Shown: positions 11,830 to 23,531 of the stretch, one piece after another
Numbering within the stretch: position 1 is the stretch's first letter
Layout: every line of letters begins with the position of its first letter
The notes under the pieces: generated by a model
What the model was told of the DNA's origin: nothing
Database searches by the model: none
The model's input: the letters and a program-made list of their open reading frames with translations, nothing else
Made by a program: the position numbers and the translations under genes
Assembly: GCA_022113835.1 (NCBI GenBank)
Contig: JAILWY010000030.1
Location: 930,001 to 994,000, forward strand
Direction: 5' to 3'
Source: Atopsyche davidsoni
Lineage: Eukaryota; Arthropoda; Insecta; Trichoptera; Hydrobiosidae
DNA length: 64,000 bases

Positions 11830-13160
11830 AGGCCGCAGGGGCGAGAGTCGCGCGCCAGCCTGGCAGACAGACTCGCTCGCAGATGTCTGTATTTATACGG
11901 CCCGCCGGAACAGGGGTGTGACAAAATATCTGCATTATTAATTAATGTTTCGATTTGACATATACGAGCCGTCGAGATACAAAAAACCGCTTTAATAAAA
12001 AAAATTACCTGTGTTACTCTTGAATTGAATTAAAACATTAATTTATCATGATGCAAAAAATCTATACGTAATATTAATGTACTTCTGTGTAACTGTTACA
12101 TAGATAATCGATTGATGATTTAAATTCTCTTCATGATTTTTTCAAGTTCTGTAAAACTTATAAAGTGGGTCCGTTTTGAAGAAGAAAGAGATAGAAGTAG
12201 AGAATGTCATGTCATTGGGAGAGGTTTTATGTTTTTTTATTTTTTGTTCAATAAAATGAATGCCGATGTCATTATAAGAATAATGCGGCTGTGTTATGTT
12301 ACTATTCATAAAAATGCTTATTATATGAATGATTTGAATATCAAAAACAAATATAACCATTTTATAAAATTTAAAACGCCTTATATAGACACTCATTGTA
12401 TACATTTGAAAATACACAAATTGTCTAAAAAAATGACATGTATTGGACGTATATTCTAACGATAGCATATATTTTATATAAATCAGCGCTAAAGTAATTT
12501 CTTCCCTTGCCTGGCGAAAGGTACTTTTCGTCAAGACGCATACCTTTTAACAATTGATAAAATACAATACACAGCACAAATAACGCTCTACAAAGCTCAC
12601 AAAGTATAATACACGCTGACTTCGTCGTCCCCAGCTCTACAACCCTTATTGGGTCTTGACTGCCTCCAAGAGCTTTCTTTCCTCCGCCTGACGCTGCCGC
12701 CATCTAATTATACTCAACCAGAGCAGGGTAGTTCCATCAATCCGATGCATCATCCTCCCTTAGCTTCACCCTCGCTGGTCGCAGAACAGCACCCTCTCTG
12801 CAAGTTTCAGATCCTCCGTCAAACGAAAATTCTCTAACTGCAATGAGCTAATATTTATGGACATGAGCATACTGGTTTAAATACAGTCATACTTTACAGG
12901 GGCATTACTGTGTATTTTCATTAAAAACACATTATTTTCACAAGTCAGTCATATATAATCTGAACATAATTATTATATATTGGAAATTGGAAAATGGCAT
13001 CGAAAAATATAAATAAACATACAATAGGATGTAATTATGGCCGTGCCTAGTATTTGCATACAAAGAAATAAAAAAATGCACCAAAAAAGGTAAATTCTAG
13101 TTACGTTTTTTTTTTTAGGATTCTGACGTCTATTTATATAAATTTTTTTTTTTTTCAAAG
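11830..13160. other. A+T-rich DNA with overlapping low-complexity frames
   Basis: Two frames overlap antisense here (12,133-12,459 plus; 12,142-12,534 minus). Both have A/T-biased composition, neither matches a family I know, and they are likely chance frames. Nothing else was identified. Confidence 0.5.
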
Positions 13161-13163
13161 CAT

Positions 13164-13240
13164 TGTTTCACTCGAAAGCCTCGTATCGAATGGCATGCAA
13201 CCAAGTATACTAACTACTGAACTACAAGGTGTGTGAATGT
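13164..13240 (-). repeat. tRNA-derived SINE head fragment
   Basis: The minus strand reads CCTTGTAGTTCAGTAGTTAG then TTGGTTGCATGCC, matching the A-box region of the SINE family seen elsewhere. Downstream B-box similarity is weak. Confidence 0.4.
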
Positions 13241-13734
13241 CAAATATTTAAAAATGTTTCAGATGTGCGCCAAATTACTGTTATTCACAGTTTCGTACTG
13301 ATTAGCCTCGCAACCCCAAGTATTTTCGGGGTCCATTCTGGGGTTCCATCCCTTAAGAGGCTGTTCACCGCCCCTCGCGCCCTCCCCCACTTATCGCATT
13401 TACTGGAATCTTCCCGGTATTGTTCACAGATGATTGAAATATGGATTTTCCTCCCCCGCCCTCACGACTCGCCCTCCTTTTCACCCTCGTCGGCTAATTT
13501 AGTTTCCTTTTCTGCGTGTAGATGGCACTGTCGACATTTTTTTGTATTATTTTATTTTCTTAATCTATGCCAATGGTAAATTCTTGGCAAAGGTCAAATA
13601 ATTTACGTTTGAATTTTTTATTTTAATGATTAATTAGTGTTAAAATATATTTGAAAATTTCAACTCGAGGGATTATTTAAAGTGTATAATTTTCTATTGC
13701 CATAATAAGTTAGTATTATTTTTTTAATGATCAT

Positions 13735-13875
13735 CTTTGACTCTACAATGCGTCCTCCTTTTACACCGTCCAGCCATCTCATCTTCGGTTCCCCCACCAC
13801 TCCAACCTCTCTTAGCACCCTCTTTACCGACTGCCAATTGTTCTGGTGCAGATGACCCAACAGATGTATTGACAT
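13735..13875 (-). pseudogene. Non-LTR retrotransposon ORF2 C-terminal fragment
   Basis: The minus-strand frame contains LLGHLHQNN, then a basic stretch, then GEPKMRWLDGVKGG. This matches the 'GH..R...K.vl....GrPk.RWLD.v' pattern found near the C-terminus of many non-LTR reverse transcriptase proteins. Only about 45 codons remain, with no upstream RT motifs, so it is a 5'-truncated relic. It differs from the family at 29.0 and 45.6 kb, so it may be a second lineage. Confidence 0.55.
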
Positions 13876-14218
13876 AATTTTGCTGAGATCCTATTTTATA
13901 CATACAGCTCAGAGATAATATACGATATAATAATCATTCCATTATATCACTTGTCACTTTCTAAATACTATGGATTCTAACGGCCGTTGTTAATATACTA
14001 AAAGTGTTAAGCCGCATTAAGATGTGATAATTTCGGTTCCACAAGTATTTAAAAGAAATTATTTAAAATTCATTTCAGAATCATTTTCATTCAACATCGA
14101 AACCGATCGTTAGAGAATCAATCAACCAATATTCTAGAATTATTTCAATATAATAGCACCACTAAAATGTAAGCTTATACTTGAAGTAAATATTTGTAAC
14201 ACTACTTATAGTATTGTA

Positions 14219-14282
14219 TCGGAAGTAGGCTATCATCAGGAGCGATCTTCACTCTGTTGGCAGCAGCCCAACATGGATCTAT
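14219..14282 (-). pseudogene. Non-LTR retrotransposon extreme 3' coding fragment
   Basis: On the minus strand one frame reads CWAAANRVKIAPDDSLLPI. It resembles the '(F/W)RAAANRVKIA' stretch close to the stop codon of arthropod non-LTR ORF2 proteins. It is about 20 codons, same strand as the fragment some 350 bp away, and perhaps from the same family. Confidence 0.4.
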
Positions 14283-14777
14283 GAAACTGCATCTCAACTA
14301 ATTATACAAGCTTTGCAGCAATGTAATACGATATTTTCTTTCTTATTTTGCTTCAAAAATATAAATTTTACTATTAATAATATTTATATGAGTTATCGTC
14401 GATAACATTTCATATAAAAATTACGCTTTACAGCAGGGATATCCATTCTTAAAATCAGTTAAAAAGCTTGCGCCATGTACCTTTAGCAATAATTGTTTAC
14501 AAATAAAGCATAGAAAACCTCAAGCAGGGGAGTTTGTATTTTAATTTCAAAAGACTTATCTCATATAAAACAAATATTCGACGACGTGCAAAACCACGAT
14601 GAATTATAACAAAATTTCAAGGGTCAAACCACCTAAAAAATGCCGGAGTAGCTGCAGTTTTGCAAAATACAATGGTTGCTTAAAAATATATTTTAATGAC
14701 ACATACAATGTGTCACGATCCACAATTGTCCCACCCCGTCCCAGATTTAACCGAGTGGACACCCGATAGGCTTGCCG

Positions 14778-14785
14778 TGACGTCA
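14778..14785. promoter_or_regulatory. TGACGTCA (CRE-type) palindrome
   Basis: A perfect CREB/ATF-type site in a C-rich islet (14,730-14,880). One of eight perfect copies in the window. Confidence 0.4.
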
Positions 14786-15327
14786 TAACTCTTCCACCCC
14801 TCCCCCCTCCCCCCTCCCCGCGCCCCCATGACGGGCCGCGAATGACGGGAATCCGTCTGTAGGGGAGGACTTGACAAACTAACTAGAGCGTACCTCGCCG
14901 AGATACTGTCATCACTTCACATTTCAATCAGTTTATCATTCATTTGCTGTCTCAAGATTATCAGAAGAGGAAAGACGTGGATTTTTTTTCTAAAGAAATA
15001 AGCTTGTTTTCAATAAGATATATGTATCAACTTTCTTAAAAAAAATTGTTTTGTTGTTGTACGCCAAAAAACACTTTTGGGCGAATATTTTCTATAATTT
15101 CCTCGGATATTATTTTAAAATAAGACGCATCCCGAAGAAGTTAGTTTTTGGGTACAGATTCTATAGCAATAGTTGAGATATAGATACGGATGTGTTGCAA
15201 ATAAGAAGTATATATTTCGCGATATAAACAATCTGGAATTTTGCTCGCAAAGTTTATTAGTTTACCGACGTAATAAACAGATGAAAGATGTCCGATTTGC
15301 ACCGAATGGACTTCAAAACAGCCCTCG

Positions 15328-15335
15328 TGACGTCA
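15328..15335. promoter_or_regulatory. TGACGTCA (CRE-type) palindrome
   Basis: A perfect site in the context CTCGTGACGTCACCTC within a mixed islet (15,290-15,450). The 85-codon frame across the islet has no recognisable content. Confidence 0.4.
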
Positions 15336-15913
15336 CCTCTTTCAGCATCCCTTGCCCCTTTGGCAACCATCATGACACCGCAAGGGCCGAGGAGCTGAGG
15401 GGAGGGGACGCTGGAGGGGGTAAGTGCTGACGAGTAGACCGCGCGATTTACTTTCATAAGCTATTTAGAATCTGTTCATACTTCGGATATAATAGATCAA
15501 TCGCTCTTTGTATTTTCTTTGATGTTTCTGGTGGCATTCACAAATGTACATGCCCTGGAAGCAAGATCGATTTTGCCAAAATGCACTCTACTGAATTCGA
15601 AATAAATTCTTTTCTCAACATCGCTTATGCACAATTCAATATAGACCTGACAATAGAGAGAGTTTAGAGAAAACTTATTCTGCCATACCATTGCATGGTT
15701 TTTGATAAATAAATAATATATCTTATGAAATGAGCGGTGTTAGTTAAATGCTGTTTAATTTACTGAAAAGCGTTACTAGCAAGGTTACGTTTATTGTATT
15801 TTTTATATAAAATATTTAGGAATCTATTAAGTATACTTGTTGTGCGCTAACACGAAATCAAAATATCGACTTAAACTTACTCAAACACAGTGGTGTAGAT
15901 CGTGATGTTTTTA

Positions 15914-15919
<6 letters not shown>

Positions 15920-15957
<38 letters not shown>
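15920..15957. repeat. (AT)n microsatellite
   Basis: About 19 uninterrupted AT dinucleotides. Confidence 0.95.
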
Positions 15958-15964
<7 letters not shown>

Positions 15965-16634
15965 TGTATGCTCTGGAAGTCTCACAGTTGAATATCGCAT
16001 TTAGTAATCTCAATGGTCCCTTTGCACTTTGTTTTGGGTGATTCTAAATAATCAATGTGGTGACATGTCACATCAGGCGTCACGCGACGGAGCGTCCGAC
16101 AGCGTGATGATAGTGTGCTGATAATGATAGTCACAACGGAGGCGTCACTTGACCTCAGCGCGGAGTAGGAAGCGAGGTACCCCGGTATCGAATTTTCATT
16201 CAACCTAATCAACAAATTCACCCACACGCTCGTCGACCAATAAAAAGCAGCGACCCTCAACATCCCTCCCACCCCCGCCCCCCGCCACCCAGCCGTGGGA
16301 GACGCGACAGGGGCGGACTCAGATTTCAATTATTCAAAAGTTAATTCTGGAGATCTTGGAAATTCTATTTGAAAACAATGGTGATTTGTTTATTTAAAAT
16401 ATATGTATAAGTAAATTATTTTTATTCAATAATGGATATCAAGTCGACACAGCTCTAGTTTCATTTGAACACTCGCCTAATCCAACAAGCTCATACTCAA
16501 ACATATTTGTGTCATAATAACTCTGTATTCTTTAAATAATATGAGCTTGCATAAAAAATTAAAAAATGTATATTTTGACGATTTTTTTCGATGTTGCTTG
16601 TATGCATCGATTAGCTATAATCGTGTTATAAACA

Positions 16635-17025
16635 TCTACTATAATGATATCCATTGTGTGTGTGTGTATGTATGTTTCATTTTTTGGTTCTCTATAGAAT
16701 ATCTTAAAAGATACAACGCTGATTTTTTGCACGTAAGTTCAGTAAGTTAAAGTGAAACTACTAGCAAGGCATATTTAAAGGATATTGTGTCAAATCCAGA
16801 AAATATTTATAATGGAAATTTCAAAAGAAAAATAAGATCATACAATAACAGTATATCTTTTGCATCAATGGGAGCTAAATTAACAGGTCCAGTGGCAAAA
16901 TCAGGGCCACTCTGAACTTCACACCTTCATCCAACTGATGGTACAAAATGAAAGCAAATATTCATCTTATAACACTATTGCATCGTTCATCGAATACGTC
17001 ATTCTGTGACGGGCTACATTTCTAG
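16635..17025 (+). mobile_element. Short non-autonomous Helitron, copy 1
   Basis: The element begins TCTACTATAAT after an A and ends CTAG followed by T, the TC...CTRR and A/T insertion rules of Helitrons. Just before the 3' end is the short hairpin CGTCA-TTCTG-TGACG, as expected for a Helitron terminator. The 391 bp share both ends and internal blocks with 44,540-45,553 but lack most of the middle. Residual coding sequence (NISFASMGAKL-type words) is frameshifted. It cannot move on its own. Confidence 0.85.
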
Positions 17026-17039
17026 TACGTATATAAATA

Positions 17040-17310
17040 TAGACTTATCATCAGAGGCTTTCGAGGCGACCCTGTCCCTTTTCCCATCCCTAATCATGGC
17101 GTCATGAGAATGACGCGGACATAACGTTGTAGGTGCGTCCACCCGCGCCCACTACGCGCCGTAGTAAGCGCAGGGAAGGCGGAAAAGCCGCCCACCGTGG
17201 GCGCGGTATTTTTAGCCCCGTATTCTTGAACGCGAGTTTACCGAGTGGACTATATTTAACTCCCCGTGGGAGAAGCACGCTTTGCGCCCCATGCCTTAAA
17301 TAATTACGGC
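17040..17310. promoter_or_regulatory. CpG-rich islet after Helitron copy 1
   Basis: Contains GGCGTCATGAGAATGACGC, CACTACGCGCCGTAGT and GAAGGCGGAAAAGCCGCC, three short imperfect palindromes in about 120 bp. No ORF of note. Possibly regulatory; evidence is composition and symmetry only. Confidence 0.25.
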
Positions 17311-17747
17311 TGGATTTATAACTACTAAATTTAATTAACTGTGAAAATACGAATTAACTACATATATATATATATTGAGTATGTACACGTGAAATGATAA
17401 AACAGTCGTTATTGGCTTGGCTCGATTTTTAAGTACAATCAACACGAAAAAAATGTAGCTTTTACAATATCATACTCAGTGGTAAGCATGAGAATCCCAA
17501 ACTGGTGCAATTGGGCTCAAGCCAGTTTATTTTGGAGCTGCATGCTAAGACTTTAATAAAAAAATGAAGAACATGTGGTTACTCCCTCAGGCAATAATAT
17601 ATTTTCGGCATTTTCGAATTTATTATTGTATGTTTTAGGCCAATTGTAACAGTAATTTACATTGGACATTTTAAGCTCTGCTTTAAACTAAACTGATCTT
17701 TATAGATAAATTGCACCTGGATTAATTTAAAACAATTTTTTTTGTAA

Positions 17748-18014
17748 TTGATTTTTCCGCGTTTAAGCGGTTCAAGTGTTACCCGCACCAGCTCCACGGG
17801 TACAAGGATTTCGCATGTTATTACCTTGCTCGAGCGTCAGTGTCTGGGGGAACGAGAGAGGAAAGAGAAAGAGAAGCTTGGAACTAATAAAACCAGTCAT
17901 AGTTCAGAGGCCGACCTGGCCTCCTGGCGTGAATATTTGATAACTTCGCCTTACAGGCTTCAGGAACCGCCGACTATACACGAACAAGAGTCGAACAGCA
18001 AGAATGAACATTAA
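17748..18014 (+). CDS. Unidentified 88-codon frame
   Basis: The frame is richer in G/C than its flanks. It has a serine/threonine-rich start, then a very charged segment (GERERKEKEKLG, about residues 34-45), then SWREYLITSPYRLQ and a hydrophilic C-terminus (EQESNSKNEH). I recognise no domain, signal peptide or membrane segment. The charged middle could be a short coiled coil. No promoter, polyadenylation site or convincing splice sites were established, so it may be an exon, a relic or chance. Confidence 0.2.
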   Translation: MIFPRLSGSSVTRTSSTGTRISHVITLLERQCLGERERKEKEKLGTNKTSHSSEADLASWREYLITSPYRLQEPPTIHEQESNSKNEH

Positions 18015-18019
18015 AGCAA

Positions 18020-19385
18020 AGTAAAATCTAAAGAGCTTCTGTTTCCAACGTACTGCTATACAAATTGAATATTTACTTATTCGTTTATCAGATACAAACT
18101 TGCACACAACGGTAAAAACTCTTGATCAGCTACATAGCCACAATGACCGAAAAAATTAAGGTGCCAGGCTATAATAGCTAGGAAATGTGGCCTTAAATCC
18201 AATCTGTATCCGGAAAAAAATTATCGAGGGCTAAATTTGCAAACATATAAAGAAATGGTGTCGATAATGACTTCATTACATTAGAATATTTAGATATATT
18301 TTTATATCAATAAAAACTATTTTTTAAGGCTAATTGTTAAAATGATATAAATTTTATATTAAAAAAATATAAATTTAGTATAAAACCATTTTTTTTATTA
18401 TAAATATATTTTAATACTGTATCATATTCCTCATAAAATATTTTTATTGTAACATATGTTTTTCTCGTGGGTTTCATTTAAACGTTTATATATAAAGTAA
18501 AAAAAAACATATATTATAAATAACTGATTGATTGTGTGATGGGTATTCCAGATGTTTTAAACATACAATGAAATACTAACCATCTGTTTCCGTTGATTCC
18601 AACAAGTGTGTAGTTTACTTCCTGGTAGTCGTCTCGACGCTCCTCCACGCCTCTGCGTGGTGTGGGCGTCTACGTCATACCTCGATTTCACCCCTAAACT
18701 AACTTGATCTAAGGGTAGTATTGTCCTGTATTTATATTAATTACGTAAATCATGGATAATACTCAAATCAAATCGGTTGGTGACCATATTTACGAGCGAT
18801 GCCTGACAACACCGGAGAGCCCATCAAAAGGACTTCGTCCTCCCCCACAACTGCCTTTGCGTCCATATATATTAAAACCATGTGTTTGACTATTCAAATA
18901 GATGCTAGAATCGGGACTAAATCAGTGGATTTTCAACCCAGATAATCATATAACGAGATTTCGATGAAGACGAGACTAAACAGAATCGACATATATATGT
19001 GAATCGACATAATTTCCATTACACTCTAGTATAATCAATGAGATATAAAAAAACAGAAGTTACAGATAATCATCAAAAAACCAAGAATCAATTACATTTT
19101 TATTTACGAAAACAATATCATGGAAAAATTTTCAAAGCAAAAGTAAGGCGAAATTCAAAAATAACTCTAATTTTCCGTGATTTTGTGTAGAAGAAATAAA
19201 ATACTTCATATATAAAAAAATTGACAGCCACAGTTGCCTCTAACCGTTTGATTAGCTATTCACTTCCAGCTTGCAAATTCTATGTGGTGTGAAAAATACA
19301 TCTTTCTATAAACTACATGAGTTCGAATATATACGGCTCGTAAAGTTAACATTTAACAACTTCTGTTTATTTATGCAAATGAACG
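18020..19385. other. A+T-rich DNA without a gene
   Basis: Only A/T-rich sequence, plus a short mixed patch at 18,600-18,700. No repeat family or coding signal identified. Confidence 0.5.
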
Positions 19386-19389
19386 GAAT

Positions 19390-19600
19390 ACCAATCAAAA
19401 TCTACCTCGCTAGGGTGTCCACGCTTCACGACACAGCAGGACCGCAGCCGCTCCGGAAGCGACCCGATAACACCGGCGCCCGGGGGAGGCGGCGCAGTCA
19501 CCCTAGCGACACCCCCGGCCGTACAACCTCCTGGGTCGGGTGTCTCACTACACGGATAGATACAAATTGCATCCCCTATAAATCTCTCTAGCTTGAGAAC
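19390..19600. promoter_or_regulatory. CpG-rich islet
   Basis: A G/C-rich block with CACTTCACGAC, CGGCGCCCGGGGG and inverted CTAGGGTGTC / CACCCTAGCGACAC arms about 75 bp apart. The plus-strand frame through it has no recognisable protein. Possible CpG islet or decayed transposon. Confidence 0.25.
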
Positions 19601-20714
19601 TTGTCAATTTCACATAGTTTTTTTTTTACTACTTATATGAAAAAGGACTCTAAAAGCTAGTCACTGAAGAGGTAGTACATATATATTATCCCCCATTAAC
19701 CCTTTTTTCACATAAACGAATTGCGTATTATATTACAATTATTTTTTACACGTTACAAATGTTTATATTTATATAGCACAAGAGTATGTTTTTTAATCAT
19801 CAAAAATATCTAAAATAAAAACGAACGTCTCATAATCCACGGTTTAAATATTCAGATGTAGCTTTTTAATTAAGCGATCACTTAGAAGTAATATCACATC
19901 CAATACACATCATCCCCCGGTTTAATAGAACAAACAAATCAACCCTCAACCCCTTTGACCTCTGCGGATGACCTCTGGACCCCAGAAATGCGCCAAAGCC
20001 TCTCGCACACGTGTACAGCTCTATCTACACACACACCGCGACAAACACCTACACTGCTCAAGGTCCATCGAGCCTCGTAAATGTGTTATATAGCGCCAGA
20101 GTGTATGTACATACACATTACACACTATTTATTACATATGTATACATGAAGTGAACCAAAGAAGCAGTTAAAAAAACCTGCTATACTCCAGGGAATATAA
20201 ACTGTTTTTTGTAAAAGTTTTAAACTTAAATTAAAAAAAAAATTACGTAAGACTATCATTCGAGGTCAGAAGGTGAATATATTATCTTGAATTCGGATAG
20301 CTGAATTTTATTTGTAAATAATTCAAATTTACCGAAAAATTCATAACTTGTATTTTGAAAGTTTGGATAATAAAACTTTTTGCGTTGAAAATGTCAAATG
20401 TCAAGCAGAAACAATAAAAAAAATCAAGCACCATAATTGATATCAAATAGCTAGTATATAAATATAACATTAATTTCGTTGTGTCATACCTTATATGCCA
20501 TAATATTTGCAATATGATGTAATTTTTCAATGGCATGGTATGGCATGTCTTGATTCTATTAAATATAAAAGTTTAATATTCTTTCTATACTTTTAATCCC
20601 GACAGTGAATTGCTAATACGTCTCAGCTGCAGTAACCGAGTAGCATCATATTGATATAACACTCTCTCCTAGCCGTTGTTTCGTTTTCATGAAAACTGAA
20701 ATAAAACGTGTCTC

Positions 20715-20880
20715 ATCATGCCAGAGGTGGCCAAATAAGGGTGGAAATGTAAAAGTGGGCCAGGGCCTTGAATCGTCGGTTTCCTTATGTAACTCTGCCG
20801 TGCAGGGGTTACCAAGCGGGGTCCGCGAGCGGTGGAGGTCGCGACTGACGTGACCTTCGCAACTAATGGTTCCACCAAAA
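20715..20880. mobile_element. Possible hAT-like terminal fragments
   Basis: Two words of hAT-end type lie close together: CCAGAGGTGGCCAAATAAGG near 20,720 and CAGGGGTTACCAAGCGGGG near 20,802, the latter followed by CCGCGAGCGG. No second terminus or 8-bp duplication was found, so this is tentative. Confidence 0.3.
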
Positions 20881-20884
20881 ATAA

Positions 20885-22240
20885 ACTACATCGTCCACTG
20901 CATTATAACATATTTTCACATTTTAATGTATTTTTCTTTTTTTTTTTTGTTTATTTCACGAACAGGAGGCATCCAAGCACGAATAATATATATTAAGAGA
21001 AAATAGCACCACTTTTTATCAATAGAAGACCGCAAAGGAAATAGCACTCAAACGAGCAATTGGAAGCGTTCAGAACCGGCTGCGGCATGTTCAGCGTGAT
21101 AATTCTCCCTGATAAATAAATCCCTGAAGATGGTCCCAGCATGGAGACTGAAACACAGGAGTGCTGAAAACTTCATGCAGCTCAATACACGAGAAGCCAA
21201 ATCAACTCAAAATATCGCCTGTTAAAACCTACGAACATGGTTGTATTATTTTTAACTTTTTTAAACTTTTCACCCATTCTACTTATTAATTTAAAAAAAT
21301 TAAGTAATAATCAATCATAATTCTTCAGTTAATCAATCATCTGAATCATATACAGCTAATTTCGCTAGTGATATAAATTATATCGATTGGTCTAGTTTCA
21401 GATTACGAGAGTTGAGCAGATTTATATACTATATTTTTAAATAAAAAAAACTCAATAATAAATTATTATAAGCTGTATGTTGTTGTCGTTTTAATTATTT
21501 ATTTTAATGGATATTCATTCACTCAAAAAACCTGAAACCTTTTTTCTAATTCAAGAATGATAATTCAGATTACCTGTTGCAACCAAATAGAATGAGTAGC
21601 AACCGCATGGGGTGGACCCTAAAAACACGGTTTGAAAACTGATATGTCATATTGAAAAAGTTGAAATTAATAAAAACAATATCTCGAGTAACTTATGCAC
21701 CCCAAAAGTGCACAGATTTTCCTGTAATATATATTTAAAAACAGGTTTTGCAACTATTGATCTGAAGCCTAAAATTACATGCCGAAATTGATATTCAAAT
21801 CGTTACGTTCAGCCAAAGTCAAATGACGAAAAAATTGTTTCAGAAAATTTCTAATCATTTTAAAAAAACCTGAAATTAATATTCAGTAAGATATAACATA
21901 TATACATATATGCATAAAAAAATTATTTGCTTACAAAGTAAAACCATTCAATTAACAAAAGGCCCACTAGCGGGTGAGTTACAAATCTGCAACACGTCCC
22001 TCTGTAGCTGTCAAGTGATAGTCCACAGCCTCCGTGATATTCTGCCACAGGCAGTCGACACTGCCTCCTGTAGCCTGCGAGATCGATGTCTGTGAAGCCA
22101 CCCCCGGGGCGACACCGTGAGGGGGAGGGCGGCTGCTCGACCTACCCGCCTGAGCTGTTTATGATCTATCATACGTACTGGGGTAAGTCCACAACGTAGG
22201 GTAGATCTTTCAGCGTGTTCCTTAAACTACTTTTGTGATT
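20885..22240. other. A+T-rich DNA, possible repeat tail, no gene
   Basis: At 21,116-21,155 the sequence has CCTGAAGATGG ... GACTGAAACAC, a tail arrangement common in arthropod retroelements. A G/C-rich patch lies at 22,080-22,150. Otherwise A/T-rich with no credible gene. Confidence 0.4.
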
Positions 22241-22242
22241 TA

Positions 22243-22342
22243 TCCACACGTTTAATTTTGTTGGTGACCGGTTTCGCCAACCTTGATAATGCCAAAATTA
22301 ATAATTGGCGAAACCGGTCATCAATAGAATTCAACGTGTGGA
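22243..22342. repeat. Fold-back repeat with hammerhead-ribozyme-like core
   Basis: Two 38-bp arms (22,243-22,280 and 22,305-22,342) are inverted copies containing TTGGTGACCGGTTTCGCCAA / TTGGCGAAACCGGTCATCAA. On the plus strand the order is TTGATAA, stem GCCAA...TTGGC, GAAA, then CCGGTC. This mirrors hammerhead order: CUGANGA, stem II, GAAA, stem III with a GUC triplet. Here the first block is TTGATAA, so the C3 and G8 equivalents are both changed. The palindrome ACCGGT would give a stem III only in a dimer. Related copies are at 37.98 kb and, partly, in the 6.09-6.98 kb tandem repeat. Hammerhead motifs are known in Penelope-like elements; identity here is inference. Confidence 0.5.
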
Positions 22343-22802
22343 AAAGTGTTTTATATTAAATATTTATCTTAATCCAAATATTCCTGTCATTCAAACGTAT
22401 ACAAATTTTTAACAAATCCGCATTATATTATCCCTACAGATTTACTGTTTAAGCAATTGATAAACAAATGAACCAAATAAATATTTTAATATTTAAAAAA
22501 AAAATCGTTTACACATTTGTATAAACCGCACCATATTATCGCTATGTTGCTGGACCGAAGCGCCTGGAAAAGGTACCCAGGAGATAAGGGTATGAATTTC
22601 ACTTCAATCTCCAAAAAAATTATTTATACAAAATCATAACAAGCCTGGCCAAATAGCTTAAAAAATGTTATATAATTAAGTGGTGAGTGATAAAATCTTT
22701 ATCACACATGCACGCAATTCCAAAGATTCAAAAAATAAGGCTTTAATTAATCTATAAATAAATCGACACATTGAGAATTAGTTCTCTTCGGTGTGAAGAT
22801 GT

Positions 22803-23087
22803 ATGATTTCTTTGTTCTGTCTCCGCTGGGCGTGTGTCTCGATTCATAATGTGCGAGTATATATAGCCCGAGGTTTGGCCTTTCTTTCGCCCTGGCTGCT
22901 AACCCCGGGGGGAGGTTTAATCCGTGATATGAATGAGACGGTGGCTAATACAAAAACCCTCGTCAACTTAATGCGAATCCTTTCAGGAAGTAGTGTTTTT
23001 TTCTCCCTCCTGAAGACACTCCAGATGCTGCGCTTGAACTTTCAGTTGCCCGTAACTGTGCGGACAATTGAAACTCAGTTAAAATAA
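22803..23087 (+). CDS. Unidentified 94-codon frame
   Basis: Mixed-composition frame with a hydrophobic N-terminus (about residues 15-40, ARGLAFLSPWLLTPGGG) and a leucine-rich C-terminal half. No family recognised, no splice or promoter evidence. The flanking DNA is A/T-rich, so the composition contrast is the only support. Probably a relic or a chance frame. Confidence 0.12.
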   Translation: MISLFCLRWACVSIHNVRVYIARGLAFLSPWLLTPGGGLIRDMNETVANTKTLVNLMRILSGSSVFFSLLKTLQMLRLNFQLPVTVRTIETQLK

Positions 23088-23321
23088 CTTAACATAACAA
23101 TAATAATTACATAGTTATTTTCATTTTTGATACGCTTTATTATATATTCATAAATAAAGTTGTGTTCACTGTCACGTCAAAAACAAAAGCTTTCACGCTT
23201 CACTCACATAAAAATTATGTTGATCTTTTCTATTTTTTACTAAGTCAATATAAATGACATACGTGCATTATCGTAAAATTCTATCACAGCCCACAAGAAG
23301 TGTCGGAGTAGCCGCGCTTCG

Positions 23322-23531
23322 GGCGTGGGCGTGAAGACCCCGAAAGGTCAAAGCAAAATCAGCGTTTTTCCCGAGGAGACATATCAGCGTTATAAGGGCG
23401 GTGAGTTTACTGAAAAAAACCGAGCACTGAAGAAACTATCCACCCCCCGGATTTTCTCCAAGTCCGGGCGTAAGGAAGACAATTTGCCTTTGTGTAAGGG
23501 AGGCAAGTTACTGGATCAACTAGAGTGGTAA
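23322..23531 (+). CDS. Unidentified small basic frame
   Basis: A 68-codon frame in a G/C-elevated block (23,290-23,535). The product is lysine-rich and hydrophilic, with PKGQSKISVFPEETYQRYKG at the start and GRKEDNLPLCKGGKLLDQLE at the end. It has no membrane segment and I recognise no domain. Mixed codon use and a sharp composition drop on both sides make it more coding-like than most frames here. It could be an exon or a captured gene fragment; no splice sites were established. Confidence 0.25.
   Translation, partial: GVGVKTPKGQSKISVFPEETYQRYKGGEFTEKNRALKKLSTPRIFSKSGRKEDNLPLCKGGKLLDQLEW

Noticed and set aside
12142..12534. 130-codon minus-strand frame with an antisense 108-codon frame
   Set aside because: A/T-biased amino acids, no family, and mutual overlap typical of chance frames.
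21116..21155. CCTGAAGATGG...GAGACTGAAAC as an active hammerhead
   Set aside because: A bulged stem can be drawn, but no NUH triplet follows at the right place.
23281..23303. TATCACAGCC word resembling the insect miR-2/13 seed
   Set aside because: The flanking sequence does not form a hairpin with a complementary arm.
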